Positions 1 through 8,400 of a stretch of 18,571 nucleotides of DNA are shown one piece after another. The notes beneath the pieces were generated by a model. The model ran no database searches and was not told the DNA's origin. It saw only the letters and a list, made by a program, of their open reading frames with translations. The stretch is taken from NCBI GenBank assembly GCA_964504135.1, contig CAZDCW010000026.1, positions 1 through 18,571 on the forward strand. Reading direction: 5' to 3'. Position 1 is the first letter of the stretch, and every line of letters begins with the position of its first letter. Both the position numbers and the translations under genes were made by a program. The stretch is from JACPTG01 sp964504135 (GTDB lineage Archaea > Nanobdellota > Nanobdellia > Woesearchaeales > UBA10216).

Positions 1-65
1 TCTGCAAATACAGAGATGAACTAGAATATAAAGTTAACTAATTTGTGTCAGTTTGAGGAACAGCC

Positions 66-119
66 CCCAAATCAAGGGAAGCTTGATTGGGCCCAATTAC
101 GCCCAAAGCGTAATTTGGG
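66..119. terminator. Two tandem hairpins downstream of the cis-prenyltransferase gene
   Basis: Two stem-loops lie back to back. The first pairs 66-76 with 82-91 (loop GGAAG) and the second pairs 92-102 with 108-119 (loop CCAAA, one bulged base). They begin about 48 bases beyond the stop of the leftward gene ending at 167, so they could end or protect its transcript. No clear T-run follows on the minus strand, so a regulatory or repeat role is equally possible. Bases 1-65 show no gene; AATATAAAG near 26-34 is TATA-like but unassigned. Confidence 0.4.
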
Positions 120-166
120 TGCTATTTACAGTCAAACAGTGCAATATTTCTGTAAAACGCAATCAG

Positions 167-829
167 TCAGCCTTTCGCGTCATTAACCAGCTTCAGGAAC
201 TCCTTCCTTGAAAGCTCTGACCAGTGCCTGCCGGTGAATGCTACCCTGGCGCCTGGAGAGTCCCAAAGAAGAAAGCCGTCGAGCCGGCTGCCCTTAATCA
301 GAAGGTCAGGCGGAGGAAAGTAAGAAGCGTAGATGTTCTCCTTAATGGTGTCCGCAGAGACATTCTCCGGGTCAAGGCGGCCTGACTTCACACGCAGGCA
401 AAGCAGCCTGCATGCATCTGCAATCTCCTCCTGGCCGTCATAGCTGAGGCAGAGGTTGAAGAAGAACCTGTCGTAATCCCGGGTATGCTCAATAAGGCCC
501 TTAACCCGGTCAACAATCCTGCCAGGCAGGTCATACCATTTTCCCAGCACAGAAACCTTCACCAGCTTTTGGGGGACTGTCGCACTCTCTTTTAGCCTGC
601 CAAGCACGTCAAACACGCCATCAAGGTTAAACTCCAGCGAGCCATCATCCTTCAGGCCATGCGGCAGCACGAAAACGCTCACAACAGGGATGTCCAACTC
701 CACCTGCGCCTTAATAAGGCCAAGGACCATCCTTGTCCTGCGGGCATAAAGCTGGGCAGGAAAAAGGCCCTTTTCCACGCAGAACTCATAGTCATTCCCC
801 TGCAAGGACACGGCAACATGCCTGAGCAT
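167..829 (-). CDS. Divergent cis-prenyltransferase (UppS/dehydrodolichyl diphosphate synthase family) homologue
   Basis: This 220-residue protein follows the whole cis-prenyltransferase layout. HVAVSLQGN (4-12) matches the family's HxAxIMDGN; LGKWYDLP (95-102) and FFFNLCLSYDGQEEI (122-136) match the central LP and N-x-ALNYGGR-x-EI blocks; PDLLIKGSRLDGFLLW (174-189) plus HWSEL (202-206) match the DLLIRTSGE-R-x-S-x-FLLWQ and WP-x-F blocks. The family condenses isopentenyl diphosphate onto allylic diphosphates to make polyprenol or dolichol carriers at the membrane. Several key positions are changed: the catalytic Asp of MDGN is Gln10, YGGR is YDGQ, RTSGE is reduced to KGS, and the conserved Glu of AYAE is Arg. 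It may therefore be a non-catalytic partner subunit or have altered activity. ATG at 829 fits a TATA box at 851-859. It lies downstream of two glycoprotein-like genes. Family assignment is fairly secure, activity is not. Confidence 0.75.
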   Translation of the reverse strand: MLRHVAVSLQGNDYEFCVEKGLFPAQLYARRTRMVLGLIKAQVELDIPVVSVFVLPHGLKDDGSLEFNLDGVFDVLGRLKESATVPQKLVKVSVLGKWYDLPGRIVDRVKGLIEHTRDYDRFFFNLCLSYDGQEEIADACRLLCLRVKSGRLDPENVSADTIKENIYASYFPPPDLLIKGSRLDGFLLWDSPGARVAFTGRHWSELSRKEFLKLVNDAKG

Positions 830-850
830 TGGCCTGGGAGCAGGGCAGAC

Positions 851-859
851 TATAAATTG
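851..859 (-). promoter_or_regulatory. TATA box for the cis-prenyltransferase gene
   Basis: On the minus strand this reads approximately AATTTATA, about 25 bases before the ATG at 829, implying a leaderless transcript. It sits immediately before, and just overlaps, the stop end of the upstream surface-protein gene, so this gene can be transcribed independently of the surface operon. Confidence 0.5.
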
Positions 860-860
860 T

Positions 861-2426
861 TTACTTCCGCTTTCTCAGCATAATGAATACGGCTGCTGCG
901 GCAACAATCACCAGCGGAAGCAGAATCCACTTCAGGTCAAACTCCTTCCCGCCTATGCTTATAGGAATGAGTTTGGGAGGCTCCTCTGCGGCAGAGGCCT
1001 GAGAAGGTGCAGGCGAAGCCCCTTCAGAAGGCGCTGGCGCAGGAGCCGGCTCCTGTGCAGATGGCTGTTCAGCAGGCAGGACAGGCGCAGCCTTGGAAGC
1101 GCCCTTTCTCGCTATGATTGCGAATATGCTGAAGCCAGGCGACTCAGCTGAGTAATAGGCATAGCCAGAGTCAGCCCGGAGCCTGGTGGTCGGAAGCTCT
1201 GTCCACACCTTTCCCTTAAGCCTTGCAAGCTTAACTGAATCCTGGCTGAGTGAATTATTCTCAAACCATGAAAGGGGAACCTTGAACTTGACAGTGGCAG
1301 CGCTTACATTGCCAAGGTTGTCATTGATGATTGAAACGTACTTGAAGATAGCGCCCTCAGCCTTGGCTATCGGCACTGGCTGGTCGCTGGCCAGGCTCGC
1401 CTCCTTTACTGTGATGGAAGCCTGGGAAACCTCCTTCTCAGGCACAGCCTCAACCTCATAGACTGCAAAAGAGTCTGACTTCTTGTACTGGAAAACGCCT
1501 GTGAAGCCCACAGGAATCAGCGGAACCAGAGTTGATTCAGAAGCCAGAGACGAGCCTCCTCCGCCACCCCCACCGCCGCCGCCTGAGCTGCTGCTCGAAC
1601 TGCTTGAGCTGCTGCTTGAGCTGCTGCTGCCGGAAAGCGTAGAGCCGCCTGAAGCATTGTACACAGTGCCTGTCAGCGTCTTGGAAACAGTAACCGCGCC
1701 TGCCTTGCCCTTTGCAGTGATGGTATAGTTGCAGTCAGTTGTGCCAACAACAATGAACCATGCCTGCGGGGTTGCGCCTGAATTGCCGTCAGTCAGGTCA
1801 CCAATGTTCTGAGTGGAATTTCCGGCAGGGCCTCCATCAGAGCCGTTCATAAGCTGGCATCTCACCTGGGTAAGGGTATTTGAAAAGCCCTGAGCCTCAG
1901 GAGTGCTGCTGTTCACGCTGATGTTCACGTCAACGTTTTGATTGCCTTTCACGCTGACGCTTGCAGTGACCGAAAAGACAGCGTTCTGCGAGGCGCTGCT
2001 CGCATTGGTGGTGTTGGTTATTGCGTTAATCGATACAGTATTGATGCTGGTGTCTGCCACAAAGGTGTCGGTTGCAGAGTCAAGCCTTACGCTTGCAAAC
2101 TTGTTGATGCCAGCGCTTGTAGCCCTCACATCAGTAAATGTCGCTGTTGTGGAGGCGCCTGTGTTAATGCTTGTGCTGAAGCCTGAGCCGCTGTAGCTGG
2201 AGGCCTCAGCCCAGCTTCCGTCAACATTAAGGGTAACAGCACTCAGCGAGGCAGTGCTCTCATCAGGATTGTTAATGGTAGCCTGACAGTTGAAGTTCGT
2301 ATTGGAGGCTATATTCACAGTCCCTGTCTCACCAGCACAGCTGAAGGCGGTGACCTGAAGGACTGCGAAGGCCGCAGATGCCTCAAGGAAAAGCAGCAGG
2401 GGAATCAATAGCATCAGTTTTCTCAT
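861..2426 (-). CDS. Membrane-anchored surface protein with Ser/Gly linker and PGF-pre-PGF-like domain
   Basis: About 521 residues from the ATG at 2426 (MRKLMLLIPLLLF signal peptide). A TTG two codons earlier is possible, but the ATG sits six bases after a good ribosome site, AGGAGTGA. The N-terminal half is Ser/Thr/Asn-rich with sequons and a few cysteines, probably beta-sandwich. A tract of 15 Ser then 10 Gly (about 267-291) forms a flexible linker. The next part (about 300-440), with FKVPLSWF, VKLARLKGKVW and SPGFSIFAI, resembles the archaeal PGF-pre-PGF domain. A Pro/Ala/Glu-rich stalk (about 445-485) precedes a single hydrophobic helix (WILLPLVIVAAAAVFIML) and the RKRK stop-transfer tail. 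So the protein should be exported and held by its C-terminus, facing outside. It is 12 bases downstream of the giant surface gene and probably cotranscribed; the two may form a cell-surface complex. No ligand can be named. Confidence 0.75.
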   Translation of the reverse strand: MRKLMLLIPLLLFLEASAAFAVLQVTAFSCAGETGTVNIASNTNFNCQATINNPDESTASLSAVTLNVDGSWAEASSYSGSGFSTSINTGASTTATFTDVRATSAGINKFASVRLDSATDTFVADTSINTVSINAITNTTNASSASQNAVFSVTASVSVKGNQNVDVNISVNSSTPEAQGFSNTLTQVRCQLMNGSDGGPAGNSTQNIGDLTDGNSGATPQAWFIVVGTTDCNYTITAKGKAGAVTVSKTLTGTVYNASGGSTLSGSSSSSSSSSSSSSSSGGGGGGGGGGSSLASESTLVPLIPVGFTGVFQYKKSDSFAVYEVEAVPEKEVSQASITVKEASLASDQPVPIAKAEGAIFKYVSIINDNLGNVSAATVKFKVPLSWFENNSLSQDSVKLARLKGKVWTELPTTRLRADSGYAYYSAESPGFSIFAIIARKGASKAAPVLPAEQPSAQEPAPAPAPSEGASPAPSQASAAEEPPKLIPISIGGKEFDLKWILLPLVIVAAAAVFIMLRKRK

Positions 2427-2441
2427 TGTCAATCACTCCTA
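2427..2441 (-). promoter_or_regulatory. Ribosome site overlapping the stop of the upstream gene
   Basis: On the minus strand the TAG stop of the giant gene lies inside CCTAGGAGTGA, whose AGGAGTGA is a strong Shine-Dalgarno sequence six bases before the ATG at 2426. This arrangement implies translational coupling and favours ATG 2426 over the TTG at 2432. Confidence 0.55.
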
Positions 2442-5400
2442 GGTTAGCGTAAATGTCCAGTTTGAAGGCGCCCATGCAGAGACGCTTCCGTCGCTAAAGT
2501 TAAGGCAGAGCACACTCCACAGGTAAGTGCCAGCAGTGCTATGATTTACGGATAAGGTGTGGTTGTTCTGGCTGACTGAGGTTTCGCTGCTGATGTTATG
2601 CGCCGTGACATTTGAGGCCCAAGAGCCGGTTAAATTGGTGTAAAGCGTGCAGTTCGCCCTTGAAGTCGCAGTCCCGCTCCAGTTGAACCAGAGGGTCCGG
2701 TTGCCTGCGGCTGAACTGGAGCCTGTTGCCGGCGCAAGAAGCGTGACATTAACAGTTCCTGAAGTGACTGTTCCGTTGCTGACCTTTGTGTGGAATGTCC
2801 AGTTTGAGGATGCCCACGCGCTCAGGCTCCCATTCTGGCAATACGCATTCCAGAGGACTGAGGTGTTGGTGGTGAAGTTCATGGTGTGGTTTGCAGTGGT
2901 TGCCGTTGAGGAGAGTGTTGCGTTGGAAGCCCATGCGCCTGTAAAGTTGGTGTAGTATGAGCAGTTGGCTGTCCCCTGGAGGGCCTGGCTCAGGTTTACC
3001 CTGAGGCTCACGTTCAGGCTTGATGCAGTGGTTGACTGCTGTGAGCTGTTCACTGGAGATGAAAGGTTTACTGACAGGTTGGCGTCTGAACTCACGTTGC
3101 TGACCTTTGTGTGGAATGTCCAGTTTGAGGATGCCCACGCGCTCAGGCTCCCATTCTGGCAATACGCATTCCAGAGGACTGAGGTGTTGGTGGTGAAGTT
3201 CATGGTGTGGTTTGCAGTGGTTGCCGTTGAGGAGAGTGTTGCGTTGGAAGCCCATGCGCCTGTAAAGTTGGTGTAGTATGAGCAGTTGGCTGTCCCCTGG
3301 AGGGCCTGGCTCAGGTTTACCCTGAGGCTCACGTTCAGGCTTGATGCAGTGGTTGAGTGCTGCGAGCTGTTCACTGGAGATGAAAGGTTGACGGACAAAC
3401 TTGCCACATTATTGACCTTTGTGTGGAATGTGAAGTTTGAGGATGCCCACGCGCCAATGCTTCCATTATAGCAGTAGGCGTTCCACAGGATTGACCTGTT
3501 GGTTGTGAAGTTCATGGTGTGGTTTGAAGTTGTGTCAGCCGAAGAGAGGGTCGGGCTCCAGTTTGCGGCCCATACCCCTGTAAAGTTAGTGTAAAAGTCG
3601 CAGAAGGCGCTTCCGAGGACAACCCGGCTGAGGTTTACCCTGAGGCTTACGTTCAGGCTGGACGCTGCAGTTGACTGCTCCGCGTTATTGGCAGGAGATG
3701 AAAGGTTGACGGACAGGTTGGAGGCAGAATTGTTTAACGTGAACGTCCTGTTTGTAAGCGACCAGGCCGCATTGGTTGAATTTGTGGCATTGCACAGGAC
3801 CCCCCACATGTATGAGCCAACAGTGCTGTGCGTAATGTTATAATTAGACTGCTGGGAAACAAACTTGCCATTTATAATCCTAAGCCTGGTCTGGTTAAGC
3901 GCCCAGGTTCCTGTGAAATTCGCATACAGGCTGCAGTTGCCCACAATGTTGTAATTTGCGCCGAAAGTGTGGTTAAGCTCAAAGGACAGGTTCAGCAGGG
4001 TGCCTGCCGTGAAACTGGCGCCATCAGCAGGCGCAAGAAGGCTCACGTTGACTGTCCCGTTTGTGCCGTTCCCGCTTCCGCCGCTGACAGTAACGTTGCT
4101 CACATTCACCCTGAAGGCAACCTTCCTGTTGACATAATTCCAGTCCTCATCATAGCACCACAGGTCAATGGCATAATGCTGGGTCGCGGGCAGTTTTGAA
4201 ATCGTGAAGTTTACAGTATGGCCTGTGCCGCCTGTTGTAAAGCTGCCGCTGTCCACGTTATAGCTCCACCACCTGCTTGCGTAGGCATAATAGTAGTTGC
4301 TGCCGTTGAACGCAGTACTGTTGCACGAGCGGTACTCCTGGGTTCTTGTGTCCTGCGAAGTGGTGTTTGATGGGTTGGCCTGGTAACTCCAGCAGTAATA
4401 ACTGGCGAACTGGTCATAGTTCATAAGGTAAACATAACAGTTGGAGGCCTCTGTTGTAGTTGCGTTGAAAAACAGGCTGCCATTGATTGTCTCATTGAAA
4501 ACAGGCGAGTGTATGGTCGCGTTGGGCGCAGCAGTGTCCTTCACGTAAAAGTAGCCTGTCTTGAGGAGAGCACTGCCCTGGCTTCCATTCACATTAACAC
4601 GGATGTAGTACTGGCCTCTGGACCAGGCAGTGCCATTGTTCAGTATCCTTATGCCGCGCCTTTCAGTGCAGTTAATGGTATTTCCAGGAGCGCTTATTGA
4701 TGTTGAGGATATCCAGCTCGCGCTCTGGTTGAAAACAGTGAAGTTGTAGGAATTCCACTTCCTGCAGTAATCAGACCAGCAGCTGTTGTCCGAGGCGGCA
4801 ACCTCCACGCTGGACACGTTCACAAAGGCGTTCCCGCAGCCATAAGAGCCGTTCATGACCTGCAGCCTGAAGGTGACGTTATCCTGCGTGCCGAAGTAAT
4901 ACTGCCAGCTGGCGTTCTCATTCTCATTGAACCAGTACGCGGAGTAAGGAGCGGTGACAAAGAACCAGGCATAACCGCCGTCAACCCTGGCGGTTGCATC
5001 AGTCGCAGAGGTGAAGTCAAGGTTAATGCTGTGCCAGCCCTCAGACCAGCCTCCTGACGGCACTATAAGCGTCACGTTTTGGGTAACGCTTCCGTTGGAG
5101 CCGCCTGCAGGCGTGCTGTTGACCATGCATGTGAGTGTCTGCGCTGTGTTGCAGCCGCCCACGCTTACGTTGTAAATCGTCTGGTAAGGATAGCTCCACT
5201 CATAAACCTTGGAAATATTGCCAACGCTTCCGCCGCCACTGGCTGACTTGGTCACGGTTATCGGGATGGTGACGTTTGCTGAACTTGTTACCGAGTACCT
5301 GTTTGATATTGAGCCAATGCTGACAGTAACGCTGACAGCCCTGAAAGAAACAGAGGTTGTCTGGCTGCTTCCGCCTGCGTTGTCCACAACCTTAAGTGTC

Positions 5401-8400
5401 ACGTACCTGTAGCCGCCGTTGGCAGAGCTCCACGCACCGCTGTTGGGGGTTATGTTGAGCTGAGTTGTGGCGTTGAAGAACTGGCTGGAATTAGGCCTGT
5501 AATTTCCGTATGTTATCTTGCTGTAGCCAGAGCCGCTCCACAAAGTCTCGGTAACGCTGCTCACAGAATAGTTGCCATACACCAGGTTATTGTTGCTCCA
5601 GTCCGGCTGGTACACATTCAGGTTTACCGAGGCGTTGGCATCAGTGTCAATAGTATACCTGACCGCAGAGGCTGAAATCCTGAATGGCTGGACGCTGAAC
5701 CACAAGTATCCTGAAGCGCTCTGGTTCTCAGCATCAAGCATGGTCACCTCGCCTGAATAGTAGCCTGACTCCCAGGCATTGGTCTTGTTCACAGCCACAA
5801 GGCCTGAAACGCTGTTTGCAGTGCCATTCACCGTAAGCGGGGTAATATTCAGCTCCTCAGGGTAATTGAACTCAACAGACTCCCATGTATCACTCCTCCA
5901 GGTCCTGAGAATCATGTCCTTGATTGTGGTGTTAATGTAGTCGCCCCTCTCATACCATGAATACGAGTTCTTCTTGCTCTTGGTGGTTGAAATGTTGAAA
6001 TAAACAGGATTTGCGCCTGACGAAGTATAAGTGTAGCTTCCAGTCCTGTTGGTTGGCTGGGTGTCCACGTTAAAGGCAATTACGTTAAACCAGCCATAAC
6101 CTGTCTCAGAGCCGTTAATGTCAAGGATTACTGAATACCACCCGCTGTCCCAGCCTCCGGTTGTCCGGCTGATGTTCAGGATGTGGTTCCTGTACGTGTC
6201 ACTGGCGCCATAATACCACGGGCTGGATGTGTTCACGTTTATGTTCCTGACAGAATAAAGGCTCTGGTTAAGCTCCTTGTAGCTTCCGGTCTGGTAAAAC
6301 TGGATTTTCTTGACCCCAACAGTGACGTTGCCGCCCAGGCTCGCACCGCCTGTATCGCTGTAGCTGCCTGCGTTGTAAATCCTGATATAAAGGCTCACGT
6401 TCTCCTTGCTGCCGAATGAGTACTTGTAATTATAGTTCCCGTCAACAGGGGTTGAATACGCTTCCCATCTTCTTACGTTAAACCAAGCCTCGCCATAATC
6501 AGTGTCGCCGTTTGCATCATTAGTCCCCTTTATCGTGACTGAATAAGTTCCGGGACTCCACTGCATCTTCGGAGTCCTGTCATGGTAAATGGTGAAAGCG
6601 CCCCAGCCACTGGTGACGTTGGAAGAGTTCAGCCCGCTCACATTATACTTATAGTCCACAGGAGGCCATATCCACTCGCCATAGTCTCCCATGAAATTCA
6701 CCCTCTCAACTGTAACCGAGCCTGTAATGCCTCCGTTCTGCGAGTTTGAATACCAGTTGCTCCACCAGTTGCTGCCTGCCTCATAAAGGCGGACGTTGAA
6801 GGTGATGTTGCTCACAGGCTTCTGAACCCAGGCATAATTGTTGGCGTAAGCCCACATATAGAAGCTCCTGGACTCAAAGATTGTGGATGTGCGGTCAGTT
6901 GTCTGCCCGTCAGGGCCAACAACCTTCAGGAAAACCATGCTCCTCCCGCCAGTCCACTTGCTCTCAGGCTTGATGGTGCAGGTATACTGGCCCTGGTCGT
7001 TGTCCGAGGAGCAGACAGTGGCAGTAGTGTTAAGAGCCTGCTTAGCCCCATTAAGGGTATTCACAACCTTTTCAACAGTCACAGTCGCGTTGGTGATGAC
7101 CTGCTTCTTTGTAGTATCAACATAGCAGGCCTTGCCCATCCCATACTGGTTTGCGTCAAAATTGCTTGAATTCTCAGCAGGAGCCCTGCCTACAGGATTC
7201 TCAGCCCTGGAAAGCCTGAGCTCAATATAGACAGTATCAGTGGACTTGTACTGCCAGACATACCAGCTGCTTGAGCTGTCCACAGAGCCAGCTCCGCTCT
7301 TCGCAGCAGCACAGGAATCATAAGGGTTGACAATCAGCGAGGTGCTCGCTGTCGCGCTGTTATTATTGACATAGAACTTTGCAGTGTAAGCCCCGCCCTG
7401 CTTTGGAACGTCCATCATAACCCTGCTGCTGGTCGAGTTAAACGCCCATTCAAGCGCGCTGTTATTTGAATCCACCTGGTCCCAGCCACCCACACGGGTA
7501 TAATTCATCAATGTGCCATTCTCATAAGTGAAGCTGCCAAGAGTGACATTGGTCACGTTCACAGCAGAGGTGCTGTTCTTCGCAGTGAAAGATACGTACA
7601 GGGATTCCGTAGTGCTAAACAGCTCCTTAAGCTCCGCAGTCTGGGTGCTCGGATAAGACGTTGCGGTGATGTCAGTCACCTTGACAGTCCTCTCAGAAGT
7701 CTGCACGACATCGCTGAAGTTCAACGTCACCGAAACAAAATAGCTGCCAGTCACGTTAGGAGACACAAAAGTAAACTTGAAGCAGCCGCCAGTCCCGCAG
7801 GATGAATTGAACGTAATATTGGCACTTGAAAGGGGCTCCTTAAGGCTGTTATACATCGTAATATTGAAGTGCGTACTGTTAACCACTGATATCAGAGTCC
7901 CATTTGACCGCTCCTTCGGATAAACCTCAAAAGTTATGTTCCTTCCGGGAAAAGTCGTATACTCATACTCAAACCCTGAATTGTCAGCCGCCTTCACAAC
8001 AGAAAGCGTCCAGCCCCTCACCTGGAAAAAAGTTGAGGCAGACATATTGCCTGAGGCTCCATTCTGGTAAACCGTAACCGATGCCTTGTAAGCGCCGTCA
8101 GTGAACAGGTTGCTGGTCGTGAACTGCCACCTGTTGATAAAGCCATTAGTGTCATTAAGGTCAGTGGATGTTATGTTCGCCACCAGCCTTCCGGAAACGT
8201 CAACAATGCTCCCGTTGAAAACAAAAGAGCCGTTAGGAAGGGTCCCATTCCTGGTAACCTTCACCTCAACAGCAGCCTGCTCATTGGTGGTGAGAATCTC
8301 CTTGAACGTTGTTCCCGAGTTATCCCTGATATAAACGCTCACGTCAAAGGGAACAACCTGGAAGGAGCCAGTGGCAACGAAATTGTTTACCTCAAGGAAA

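Noticed and set aside
1483..1728. Plus-strand frame with Pro and Leu runs
   Set aside because: It is the mirror of the Ser/Gly linker codons of the surface protein.
2749..3276. Long open frames on other strand and frame across the repeat (about 168 and 103 codons)
   Set aside because: They exist only because the 262-base repeat doubles a stop-free stretch. The giant-protein frame explains the region and has a signal peptide and family-like repeats.
2774..4085. Regular repeats that could suggest a CRISPR array
   Set aside because: Units are over 300 bases, in coding frame, and vary like protein repeats; there are no short repeats with unique spacers.
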